From Streptomyces mayonensis (GTDB lineage Bacteria > Actinomycetota > Actinomycetes > Streptomycetales > Streptomycetaceae), in NCBI RefSeq assembly GCF_018982965.1, contig NZ_JACBYP010000039.1, positions 1 through 64,000 on the forward strand: a stretch of 64,000 nucleotides of DNA, read 5' to 3'. A program made the position numbers and the translations under genes. The notes beneath the pieces are model-generated. The model did not search any database. It was not told the origin of the DNA and saw only the letters and a list, made by a program, of their open reading frames with translations. Below, in pieces: positions 33,431-42,831 of this stretch (its first letter is position 1; each line of letters opens with the position of its first letter).

Positions 33431-33577
33431 GGTCGCAGCACTGCCCGGAGGATTCGCGAGTGCCGGGGTCGCAGCACTGCCCGGAGGATGCGTGGGCGCC
33501 GGGGGTCGCAGCACTGCCCGGAGGATGCGTGGGCGCCAGGGGTCACAGCAGCGCCAGCTGCCCCTCCGGTCCCTCCT
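33431..33577. repeat. 36-37 bp tandem repeat, three and a fraction copies
   Basis: Copies beginning GGTCGCAGCACTGCCCGG start at 33431, 33467 and 33504, with a decayed partial copy at 33541 that enters the 3' end of the minus-strand gene. It lies between the convergent ends of the TetR and ISP-like genes. Confidence 0.8.
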
Positions 33578-34712
33578 CCGGCTCCTCCAGGACCGACGCC
33601 GGGCGCCGGGCCGCCGCGGGCACCGGCAGGACGCCCGCCTCGCGCAGCTCCGCCGCCGTGATCTCCGCGGCCACCGGCGTCCGTGCCAACTCCACGCACC
33701 GGGCGCGCACTTCGGCGAGCAGGGCGAGAACCGTGATCAGCTCCAGCAGCTCCGACGTCCAGCTCTGCGGCCAGGTGGCCGGGCGGATCGCCGCCAGCGT
33801 CCCCGGCTCGCCCTCGGCGGTACGGGCCGCGAACCACTCCTCCAGCACCCGCACCCCGCCCGCCTCGAAGTCCCAGGCGCCCGGCGGCACGGGGGAGACC
33901 CGGCCCTCGTCCAGGTGCAGGACCTCCTCGTCGCGGTCGTAGCGCACGGTCAGCGGACGGGCGGGAAGCGGCGCGCGGACGTACGGGCGCCGTCCGCCGG
34001 GCAGCTTGGGGCGCTCCCCGTCGCGCCGCATCAGCCACAGGGCGCGCCGGCCCAGCTCGACCCCGCGCTCCCACGCCTCGGGGTCCGCGGTGAGCGGAAC
34101 CACCGGGCCGGGCCGCACGGCCGCCACCGACCAGGCGAGCACGTCCAGCGCGCCCGGCCGCCGCCCGAGCCGGGCGGCCAGGTGGTCCAGGAGACCGGGA
34201 GCGAGGTTGGGCTCGCTGCCGCCGGGGCGGCGGAACAGCGGCCGGACGCGGGTGGGTCCGTACAGCGGCAGCAGCGAGGTCGCAACGAGCAGGGGAGGGC
34301 CGGTGGCGTCGGGGGTCTCCAGGACGAACACCTGCCGCTCGTCCGCCACCCGCCACAGCTCCGGGCGGGCTGCGTCGATCAGCCGGTGGTCCGGGATCAG
34401 CCACTGCTCGTCGAACGGCGCGCGCAGCACCCGCACCGGCTCCGGGCACGGCCCTGCGGCGCGGGCCAGCCGCCCGGTGCCGCCGGTGCCGCCCGGCAGT
34501 CGTCCGACCGCCGTGTGCGGGGTGCGCGAACGGGTCGGCTCGAACAGGGTCGCCCGGTCGGGTCCCTCGGCCTTCAGCAGGGTGTCCCAGCGGGCCTTCA
34601 GGGACGCCGCGTCGGGGGCCGTCGGCCACCCCCGGCCGAGCCGCGGCGGTGCGACGGACCACGGCAGGAGGTCCGCCAGGTGCGGAGCGTCGTCGTGCGT
34701 CACGCCGGGCAT
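33543..34712 (-). CDS. Orphan protein resembling type-ISP restriction specificity region
   Basis: A 389-aa protein that, from memory of similar Streptomyces annotations, resembles the C-terminal specificity part of type ISP restriction-modification enzymes. Seen: VATSLLPLYGPTRVRPLFRRPGGSEPNLAPGLLDHLAARLG, ALDVLAWSVAAVRPG, and LPLTADPEAWERGVELGRRALWLM. There is no DPPY/FxGxG methyltransferase motif, no nuclease motif and no helicase. So either it is a lone target-recognition-like protein recruited for another use, or the assignment is wrong. The next gene is a GntR regulator. Confidence 0.5.
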   Translation of the reverse strand: MPGVTHDDAPHLADLLPWSVAPPRLGRGWPTAPDAASLKARWDTLLKAEGPDRATLFEPTRSRTPHTAVGRLPGGTGGTGRLARAAGPCPEPVRVLRAPFDEQWLIPDHRLIDAARPELWRVADERQVFVLETPDATGPPLLVATSLLPLYGPTRVRPLFRRPGGSEPNLAPGLLDHLAARLGRRPGALDVLAWSVAAVRPGPVVPLTADPEAWERGVELGRRALWLMRRDGERPKLPGGRRPYVRAPLPARPLTVRYDRDEEVLHLDEGRVSPVPPGAWDFEAGGVRVLEEWFAARTAEGEPGTLAAIRPATWPQSWTSELLELITVLALLAEVRARCVELARTPVAAEITAAELREAGVLPVPAAARRPASVLEEPEEGPEGQLALL

Positions 34713-34734
34713 CGTACGACGGGGCGCCGCGGCC

Positions 34735-35484
34735 TCACGTGGCGTCCAGGGTGACCGTGAACGAGAACCGGTCGCCCCGGTAGTGGATGACGGCCACGTC
34801 GAGGACCCGGCCCGTGGTGTCGTAGGTGGTGCCCGTGTAGTGCAGGATCGGGCTGAGCAGCGGGACTTCGAGCAGCCGTGCCGTCTCCGGGTCGGCGAGC
34901 CTGGCCTCCACCGTGTCCGTGATCCGGCTGATGGCGACGCCCACCACGTCCCGCAGCACCTTGGTCATCGGCCGGCGGGACAGGTCGTCCGGGTCGATAC
35001 GGGCGGCCAGTTCGGGAAGGACGTAGTTGCGGGCGTGGTTGGTGGGCTCGCCGGTCTCCTCGTCGCAGCGCAGCCGGTGGTACGCCGCGACCTCGGACAA
35101 CCCCGGGAAGCTGTCGGCCAGTCCGGGCGGCACGGGCACGCTGCCGTGGTCCAGCAGCTCGGCCTTCATGCCGGACTGCTGGGCCACGATGGCGTCCACC
35201 GAGCCCAGCAGCCGCACCGGCGCCCCCCGGCGGGCGTCCGGCTCGATGAACGTGCCGCGCCGCCGGTGGCGGGTGATCAGGCCCTCGTCCTCCAGCTCCT
35301 TAAGCGCCTGCCGCATGGTCAGCACGCTCACCCCGTAATGGCCGGCCAACTGCTCCTCGGTGGGCAGGCGCAGCGGGTCCCGGGGCGAGCGGCCGAGTAT
35401 CGAGGCGCGCAGCGACTGCGACACCTGGTACCACAGCGGCAGCTTCCGGTTCAGGACGATGGAGTCCGGGGCGAAGGAGGTCAC
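34735..35484 (-). CDS. GntR/UTRA-family regulator downstream of hmgA
   Basis: A 249-aa HutC-type regulator. Seen: winged helix PLWYQVSQSLRASIL, LPTEEQLAGHYGVSVLTMRQALKELEDEGLITRHRRRGTFI, then a UTRA ligand domain (for example TKVLRDVVGVAISRITDTVEARLADPETARLLEVPLLSPILHYTGTTYDTTGRVLDVAVIHYRGDRFSF). The GTG at 35484 starts VTSFAPDSIV. It lies 26 bases after hmgA on the same strand, so it may be co-transcribed and control homogentisate catabolism. The ligand is unproven. Confidence 0.82.
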   Translation of the reverse strand: MTSFAPDSIVLNRKLPLWYQVSQSLRASILGRSPRDPLRLPTEEQLAGHYGVSVLTMRQALKELEDEGLITRHRRRGTFIEPDARRGAPVRLLGSVDAIVAQQSGMKAELLDHGSVPVPPGLADSFPGLSEVAAYHRLRCDEETGEPTNHARNYVLPELAARIDPDDLSRRPMTKVLRDVVGVAISRITDTVEARLADPETARLLEVPLLSPILHYTGTTYDTTGRVLDVAVIHYRGDRFSFTVTLDAT

Positions 35485-35510
35485 GGGCCATCCGTACCGG
35501 TCGGGAATCC

Positions 35511-36851
<1,341 letters not shown>

Positions 36852-36883
36852 CGCTCGCTCCCTCGCAACCCGATCGCCACCCG

Positions 36884-36907
36884 ATTCCTATGGGACACCG
36901 TAGGATT
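36884..36907. promoter_or_regulatory. Dyad upstream of hmgA
   Basis: Imperfect inverted repeat with arms ATTCCTATGG (36884-36893) and CCGTAGGATT (36898-36907), 8 of 11 possible pairs. It is a candidate site for the GntR regulator downstream of hmgA. Not verified. Confidence 0.4.
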
Positions 36908-37057
36908 GCGGTTTCCCGCGCGCAAGAGGGCGTGCGGCCGCCCGTCACGTCCGCCTCCCGTCGTGCTCCGCCCCCCCTGCGCCCTCCTCCCTGAGGATGA
37001 CCGGAACCAGGCCCCCGGGGGATCCGGATCGTCGGACCCGTGTTCTAGTCTCACGTC

Positions 37058-38038
37058 ATGTCGTGGACGCGGAGAGTGCCCGCCGTGCTCGCGGTCTGTG
37101 TCCTGCTGTTGACCGGATCCGCGGGCTGCGGCTCCAGTGATGACGGTGAACCGGAGGCCGGGACCTCGGCCGCACCGGTGGGCAGGCTGCTCGACGCCAC
37201 CGACGCCGAGGGCCGGCGCTACCGCGAGGTGGACGCCGAGCGGGCGCCCGACGTCGGGATCGAGGTGCAGCCCGACAGCGACGACAGCTGGGACGTCCGC
37301 CTGACCCTGAGCGGCTTCCGGTTCTCCCCGTCCGGCACCGGGACCGACGCGGTGGCCGGCCGCGGAACCGCCCGCCTCTTCCTCGACGGCGACCTCCTCA
37401 CGCACCTGCGCGGCCCCCGGTACCACCTGGCCGCCGACCTCGTCCCGCGCGGCACCCACCAGGTCACCGTCCGGCTGTACGCCGACGACGACACCGTCTG
37501 GGCCGTCGACGGCGAGCCCGTCGAGAGCACGGCGGACATCACGGCCTCGGACGCGGAGCCGACGGGGGCGACGGAGCCCGGCAGCATGCCGCGGGCGCCC
37601 GAGTCCGGGGCCGCGACGGAGGGGGCCGCGGAGCCGGCGAACGGGGCGGCGGGGGCCGCGGACCCGGCCAACGCGACGGGTGTTGCGGCGGGCATGTCGA
37701 GTGCGATGGCCGCGACAAGGGCGACGGGCGCGGTGGGCGTGACGCGTGCGGCGGGCGCGACCGGGATGTCGAGTGCGGCGGGCCGGACGCACGCGACGGG
37801 GACGACGAGCGCGATGGGCTGGACGCACGCGGCGGGGACGAGTGCGGCGGGCCGGACGCACGCGACGGGGATGACGAGCGCGACGAGCCGGACGCACGCG
37901 ACGGGGCGGACGAACCAACCGGGCGGGACGAACCAGCCGGGCGGGACGAACCAGCCGGGCGGGACGAACCAGCCGGGCGGGACGAACCAGCCGGGCGGGA
38001 CGGTCCGGACGGCCGGCGGACCCGCGGCGACGCCGTGA
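37058..38038 (+). CDS. Lipoprotein with low-complexity repeat tail
   Basis: A 326-aa putative lipoprotein. Seen: signal peptide with lipobox LTGSAGC (Cys25), then a folded domain of about 120 residues. An Ala/Gly/Thr-rich tail contains repeats of GRTHATG and, at the end, five copies of TNQPGG. The ATG follows a TAGTCT -10-like box (37046-37051) by six bases, so the mRNA may be leaderless. Function unknown; surface display is inferred from the lipobox. Confidence 0.65.
   Translation: MSWTRRVPAVLAVCVLLLTGSAGCGSSDDGEPEAGTSAAPVGRLLDATDAEGRRYREVDAERAPDVGIEVQPDSDDSWDVRLTLSGFRFSPSGTGTDAVAGRGTARLFLDGDLLTHLRGPRYHLAADLVPRGTHQVTVRLYADDDTVWAVDGEPVESTADITASDAEPTGATEPGSMPRAPESGAATEGAAEPANGAAGAADPANATGVAAGMSSAMAATRATGAVGVTRAAGATGMSSAAGRTHATGTTSAMGWTHAAGTSAAGRTHATGMTSATSRTHATGRTNQPGGTNQPGGTNQPGGTNQPGGTNQPGGTVRTAGGPAATP
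37910..37999 (+). repeat. 18-bp tandem repeat, five copies
   Basis: ACGAACCAGCCGGGCGGG repeats five times, the first copy with one base changed. Each encodes six residues (TNQPGG frame). Copy number is probably variable between strains. Confidence 0.9.
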
Positions 38039-38123
38039 GCGCGGCTGCCGCCCGTTCCCCGCGGCGCCGCGCCCCGGGCCGTACCGGAACCTACGGTTCC
38101 CCCGGGCGTGGAGGAAGGGCATC

Positions 38124-38741
38124 ATGAGCGCCGTGCCCCACCCGACCCCGCTGCGCCGGGCCCCCGTGCAGCGACGCAGCGCCGAACGGCTGACCCGCAT
38201 CCTCGACGCCTGCGCCGACCTGCTCGACGAGGTCGGCTACGACGCGCTGAGCACCCGGGCCGTGGCGCTGCGCGCGGACGTGCCCATCGGGTCGGTGTAC
38301 CGCTTCTTCGGCAACAAGCGGCAGATGGCCGACGCGCTGGCCCAGCGCAACCTCGAGCGCTACGCGGAACGCGTCACCGAACGCCTCACGGAGGCCGGTG
38401 ACGGCGGCTGGCGCGACGCGCTGGACGCGGTGCTGGACGAGTACCTGGCGATGAAGCGGACCGCGCCCGGCTTCTCCCTGATCGACTTCGGCAACCAGAT
38501 CCCCGTCGGCGACCGCCGCTCCGTCCCCAACCACCGCGTCGCCGAACGGCTCACCGAACTGCTCTCCGGCTACCTGGGCCGCCGCCCCGACGACGGACTG
38601 CGCCGCGTCTTCCTCGTCGCCGTGGAGACCGCCGACACGCTCGTCCAGCTCGCCTTCCGGGTCGCGCCGGACGGTGACGAGAAGATCATCGAGGAGGCCC
38701 GGGAACTGCTGCGGGCCTACCTGGGGCGCGTACTCGACTGA
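38124..38741 (+). CDS. TetR-family regulator
   Basis: A 205-aa regulator. Seen: helix-turn-helix ERLTRILDACADLLDEVGYDALSTRAVALRADVPIGSVYRFFGNKRQMADALAQRN and a C-terminal domain with GFSLIDFGNQIPVG. Its position after hmgA and a secreted protein gene recalls SCO1712, a regulator reported to influence antibiotic production in S. coelicolor; the correspondence is my inference. GGAGGAAGGG precedes the ATG. A TetR-type dyad lies 134 bases after it, before the oxidoreductase. Confidence 0.82.
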   Translation: MSAVPHPTPLRRAPVQRRSAERLTRILDACADLLDEVGYDALSTRAVALRADVPIGSVYRFFGNKRQMADALAQRNLERYAERVTERLTEAGDGGWRDALDAVLDEYLAMKRTAPGFSLIDFGNQIPVGDRRSVPNHRVAERLTELLSGYLGRRPDDGLRRVFLVAVETADTLVQLAFRVAPDGDEKIIEEARELLRAYLGRVLD

Positions 38742-38874
38742 GCCGTACTCGACTGGTCCGTGCGCGACGGGGCCGTACACGACTGGTCCGTACACGACCG
38801 AGCCGCACCCCGCCGAGCCGGACGCCCGGTGTCCGCCCGGGCGGCAGCCGCTTCTCGTTCCCGTACCCCTCCCC

Positions 38875-38898
38875 AGCATGCCTACCGGTCGGTATGCT
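38875..38898. promoter_or_regulatory. TetR-type dyad before molybdopterin oxidoreductase
   Basis: Arms AGCATGCCTACC (38875-38886) and GGTCGGTATGCT (38887-38898) pair at 10 of 12 positions around a central ACCGGT. On the minus strand it reads CATACCGACCGGT. A near-identical CATACCGACTGGT lies before the SDR/ligase operon at 58439. Confidence 0.55.
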
Positions 38899-38938
38899 CG
38901 CGGCCAGAGAGCGCCACCGCCGCCTTCCGGGAGGACCC

Positions 38939-41215
38939 GTGTCCCGTACCGCCCTGCGCATCTGCCCCCTGTGCGAGGCCACTTGCGGCCTGACCCTCAC
39001 CGTCGACGGCACCGCCGTCACCGCCGCCCGGGGCGACCGCGACGACGTCTTCAGCCGCGGCTTCGTCTGCCCCAAGGGCGCCTCCTTCGGGGCCCTGGAC
39101 TCCGACCCCGACCGGCTGCGCACCCCCCTGGTGCGGCGGGACGGCGCACTGCGCGAGGCCACCTGGGAGGAGGCCTTCGACGCGGTCGCCGCCGGCGTGC
39201 GCCCCGTCGCCGAGCGGTACGGCCCGCACGCCGTCGGCATCGTCCTCGGCAACCCCAACGTCCACACGGTGGCCGGCGCCCTCTACCCGCCCGTGCTGCT
39301 CGGCGCCCTCGGCACCCGCAGCCTCTTCACCGCCTCCACGCTCGACCAGATGCCCAAGCACGTCTCCAGCGGACTGCTCTTCGGCGACGCGAACGCCATC
39401 CCCGTGCCCGACCTCGACCGCACCGACCACCTCCTGCTCATCGGTGCCAACCCGCTGGAGTCCAACGGCAGTCTGTGCACCGCTCCCGACTTCCCCGGCC
39501 GGCTCAGGGCGCTCAGGGCCCGCGGCGGCACCCTCACCGTCGTCGACCCGCGCCGCACCCGCACCGCGAGACTCGCCGACCGGCACGTGGCGATCCGCCC
39601 CGGCACCGACGCGCTGCTGCTGGCCGCGATGGTCCACGTGCTGTACGAAGAGGACCTGACCGACCTCGGCGCCCTCGCCCCGCACGTGGCCGGTGCCGAC
39701 GAAGTACGGGACGCCCTGCGGCACTTCACCCCGGAATCCGTCGCCGCCGCCTGCGACGTGGACGCCGGCGCGACCCGCGCCCTCGCCCGCGAACTCGCCG
39801 CCGCCCCCACCGCCGCCGTCTACGCCCGCATCGGCAGCTGCACCGTCCCGCACGGCACCCTCGCCAGCTGGCTCGTGGACGTCCTCAACATCCTCACCGG
39901 CAACCTCGACCGGCCGGGCGGCGCCCTCTTCCCGCAGGCCGCCACCGACCGCACGCCGCGCCCCGCCGGACCCGGCCGCGGATTCCGGCTCGGCCGCTGG
40001 CACTCCCGGGTGAGCGCCCACCCCGAGGCCAAGGGCGAACTGCCCCTGTCCGCCCTCGCCGAGGAGATCGACACCGCCACCGGCACCGGCGAACCCGTCC
40101 GCGCGCTGCTCACCGTGGCCGCCAACCCCGTCCTGTCCGCGCCCGACGGCGACCGGCTCGACAAGGCCCTGGACTCGCTCGACTTCATGGTCAGCGTCGA
40201 TCCCTACCTGAACGAGACCTCGCGCCACGCGCACGTCGTCCTCCCCCCGCCCCCGCCCGCGCAGAGCCCGCACCACGACTTCGCCTTCAACACCCTCGCC
40301 GTGCGCAACCAGGTCCGCTACACCCGCCCCGCCGTCCCACTCCAGCCCGGCAGGATGGCCGAGACGGAGATCCTGGCCCGGCTGACCCTCGCCGTCACCG
40401 GCAGGCACGGCGCCGATCCGGCCGCCGTCGACACCATGGTGATCGAGCAGACCCTCGGCAGGGCCGTACGGGAGCCGCACTCGCCCGTGCACGGCCGCGA
40501 CCCGGCCGACCTGGCAGCCCTGCTCACCGGCGAGGACGGCCCCGAGCGGCGGCTCGACCTGATGCTGCGCCTGGGCCCCTACGGCGACGGCTTCGGCGCA
40601 CGGCCGGACGGGTTGACCCTCCAGCGCCTCCTCGCCCACCCGCACGGCATCGACCTCGGCCCGCTGCGCCCCCGCCTGCCTCAGCCGCTGCGGACCCGCA
40701 GCGGCAAGGTGGAGCTGCTCCCGGAGCCCGTCGCCGCCGATCTGCCCCGCCTCGCACGGGCCCGGGACGAGCGCCCCGCCGGACTCGTCCTCGTCGGCCG
40801 CCGCCACCTGCGCTCCAACAACAGCTGGATGCACAACATCCCGGCCCTCACCGGCGGCTCCAACCGCTGCACCCTGCACGTCCACCCCGACGACGCCGAC
40901 CGCCTCGGCCTGCGCGACGCCCGGCCCGTGCGCGTCAAGGGGCCCGGGGGAGAGGTGACCGTCCCCGCCGAGGTCACCGACTCCGTCCGGCCCGGCGTGG
41001 TCAGCCTCCCGCACGGCTGGGGCCACGACCGCCCCGGCACCCGCACCCGCCACGCCGCCGCCGACCCCGGCGTCAACGTCAACCAGCTCCTCGACGGCAG
41101 CGCGCTCGACCCGCTCTCGGGCAACGCGGTCCTCAACGGCGTACCCGTCGAGCTGACCCCACTGACCGGCACGGAGCGGCGTACAGCGGCGACACCTGCA
41201 GTCCCAACGCTGTGA
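38939..41215 (+). CDS. Molybdopterin (bis-MGD) oxidoreductase with 4Fe-4S centre
   Basis: A 758-aa DMSO-reductase-family enzyme. Seen: N-terminal 4Fe-4S ligands Cys9, Cys12, Cys16 (ICPLCEATCGL) and Cys44 (FVCPKG), then MGD-binding segments (LLIGANPLESNG, RGGTLTVVDPRRTRTARLADRHVAIRPGTDALLLAAM). The C-terminal domain includes SNNSWMHNIPALTGG and VSLPHGWGH. The GTG at 38939 has GGGAGGA just upstream. No partner iron-sulfur or membrane subunit is adjacent, so it resembles stand-alone FdhF-like assimilatory enzymes. Substrate unknown. Confidence 0.85.
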   Translation: MSRTALRICPLCEATCGLTLTVDGTAVTAARGDRDDVFSRGFVCPKGASFGALDSDPDRLRTPLVRRDGALREATWEEAFDAVAAGVRPVAERYGPHAVGIVLGNPNVHTVAGALYPPVLLGALGTRSLFTASTLDQMPKHVSSGLLFGDANAIPVPDLDRTDHLLLIGANPLESNGSLCTAPDFPGRLRALRARGGTLTVVDPRRTRTARLADRHVAIRPGTDALLLAAMVHVLYEEDLTDLGALAPHVAGADEVRDALRHFTPESVAAACDVDAGATRALARELAAAPTAAVYARIGSCTVPHGTLASWLVDVLNILTGNLDRPGGALFPQAATDRTPRPAGPGRGFRLGRWHSRVSAHPEAKGELPLSALAEEIDTATGTGEPVRALLTVAANPVLSAPDGDRLDKALDSLDFMVSVDPYLNETSRHAHVVLPPPPPAQSPHHDFAFNTLAVRNQVRYTRPAVPLQPGRMAETEILARLTLAVTGRHGADPAAVDTMVIEQTLGRAVREPHSPVHGRDPADLAALLTGEDGPERRLDLMLRLGPYGDGFGARPDGLTLQRLLAHPHGIDLGPLRPRLPQPLRTRSGKVELLPEPVAADLPRLARARDERPAGLVLVGRRHLRSNNSWMHNIPALTGGSNRCTLHVHPDDADRLGLRDARPVRVKGPGGEVTVPAEVTDSVRPGVVSLPHGWGHDRPGTRTRHAAADPGVNVNQLLDGSALDPLSGNAVLNGVPVELTPLTGTERRTAATPAVPTL

Positions 41216-41252
41216 CCTGGAGTTTTGCGCTTATTGCTCGCATGTCAACGTC

Positions 41253-41282
41253 TTGTTAACGCGACTTCACGGCCCCTAACGT
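41253..41282 (+). promoter_or_regulatory. Probable promoter of citrate transporter
   Basis: TTGTTA (41253-41258), 18 bases, then TAACGT (41277-41282), 58 bases before the ATG. A near-dyad GTCAAC-N5-GTTAAC overlaps the -35 and could be an operator. Confidence 0.45.
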
Positions 41283-41339
41283 CGCTCGCACCGCCTGCCC
41301 ACGGTGGAATGTTCAAGGGCGAACGTTAGGTACTCACTC

Positions 41340-42812
41340 ATGCTGACCATCCTCGGCTTCGCCATGATCGCGACCTTCCTGGTCCTGATCATGATGAAGA
41401 AGATGTCGCCGATCGCGGCGCTCGTGCTGATCCCCGCGCTGTTCTGCGTGTTCGTCGGCAAGGGCGCCCACCTCGGCGACTACGTCATCGACGGCGTGTC
41501 CAGCCTCGCCCCCACCGCGGCGATGCTCATGTTCGCGATCGTCTACTTCGGGGTGATGATCGACGTCGGGCTCTTCGACCCGATCGTCCGGGCCATCCTG
41601 AGGTTCTGCAGGGCCGACCCGATGCGCATCGTCGTCGGCACGGCCCTGCTCGCCGCGATCGTCTCCCTGGACGGCGACGGCTCCACCACCTTCATGATCA
41701 CGGTCTCGGCCATGTACCCGCTGTACAAGCGGCTGAAGATGAGCCTCGTCGTGATGACCGGCGTCGCCGCGATGGCCAACGGCGTGATGAACACGCTGCC
41801 CTGGGGCGGCCCCACCGCCCGTGCCGCCACCGCGCTGAAGGTCGACGCCACCGACATCTTCGTCCCGATGATCCCCGCCCTGGCCGTCGGACTGCTCGCG
41901 GTCGTCGTCCTCGCGTACGTGCTCGGTCTGCGCGAGCGCAGGCGGCTGGGCACGCTGTCGCTGGACGAGGCACTGGTGCGTGAGCCGGAGCAGGAGACCG
42001 AGACCGTGCTGGTCGGTGCGGGTGCGGGTGCCGGTGCCGGTGCTCGTGCGGGCAAGGCCGGGAGCGGAGGCACGGACGGCACAAAGGGCACCGAGGGCGC
42101 GAGCGAGTCGGGCGGCGCGGGCGCGCCGGGCGGTCCCGCGGACCGGGACGGCGCGGCCGCCGCCGACGACTTCCAGGGCCTCGACCCGGACCGGCCGACC
42201 CTCCGTCCCAAGCTGTACTGGTTCAACGCGCTGCTCACGGTCGCGCTGCTCACCTGCATGATCACGGAACTGATGCCGATCCCGGTGCTCTTCCTGCTCG
42301 GCGCCGCGCTCGCGCTCACCGTGAACTTCCCGCACATCCCCGACCAGAAGGCCCGCATCGCGGCCCACGCCGACAACGTCCTCAACGTCTCCGGCATGGT
42401 CTTCGCCGCGGCCGTCTTCACGGGCGTCCTCACCGGCACCGGCATGGTCGACCACATGGCCACCTGGCTCGTGGACACGATCCCCGACGGCATGGGCCCG
42501 CACATGGGCCTGGTCACCGGCCTGCTGAGCCTGCCGCTCACCTACTTCATGTCGAACGACGGCTTCTACTTCGGTGTCCTGCCAGTGCTCGCCGAGGCCG
42601 GACAGGCGCACGGGGTGTCGACGCTGGAGATCGCCCGCGCCTCGATCGTGGGGCAGCCGCTGCACATGTCCAGTCCGCTCGTCCCGGCCGTGTACGTCCT
42701 GGTCGGCATGGCCAGGGTCGAGTTCGGCGACCACACGCGGTTCGTCGTGAAGTGGGCGGTCCTGACGAGTCTGGTGATTCTTGCATCGGGCATCCTGTTC
42801 GGCATCATCTGA
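41340..42812 (+). CDS. CitMHS-family citrate/metal transporter
   Basis: A 490-aa transporter of metal-citrate complexes. Seen: about 11 hydrophobic helices, the conserved GDGSTTFMITVSAMYPLYKRL, NTLPWGGPTARAATAL, NDGFYFGVLPVL and GQPLHMSSPLVPAVYVL motifs. The central cytoplasmic loop is expanded by about 90 residues of Gly/Ala/Glu-rich repeat. Bacterial homologues carry Mg-, Ca- or Fe-citrate into the cell. No CitS/CitT-like two-component pair is adjacent. The ATG at 41340 (MLTILGF) begins the first helix; the longer frame from 41304 is rejected. Confidence 0.88.
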   Translation: MLTILGFAMIATFLVLIMMKKMSPIAALVLIPALFCVFVGKGAHLGDYVIDGVSSLAPTAAMLMFAIVYFGVMIDVGLFDPIVRAILRFCRADPMRIVVGTALLAAIVSLDGDGSTTFMITVSAMYPLYKRLKMSLVVMTGVAAMANGVMNTLPWGGPTARAATALKVDATDIFVPMIPALAVGLLAVVVLAYVLGLRERRRLGTLSLDEALVREPEQETETVLVGAGAGAGAGARAGKAGSGGTDGTKGTEGASESGGAGAPGGPADRDGAAAADDFQGLDPDRPTLRPKLYWFNALLTVALLTCMITELMPIPVLFLLGAALALTVNFPHIPDQKARIAAHADNVLNVSGMVFAAAVFTGVLTGTGMVDHMATWLVDTIPDGMGPHMGLVTGLLSLPLTYFMSNDGFYFGVLPVLAEAGQAHGVSTLEIARASIVGQPLHMSSPLVPAVYVLVGMARVEFGDHTRFVVKWAVLTSLVILASGILFGII

Positions 42813-42831
42813 TGATCGGAAGGACAAGATC

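Noticed and set aside
33431..33577. CRISPR array
   Set aside because: The units are directly adjacent with no unique spacers and there are no cas genes, so these are simple tandem repeats.
41304..41339. Longer start for the citrate transporter
   Set aside because: The extra 12 residues are polar and precede the first membrane helix, while the ATG at 41340 starts it as in the family.
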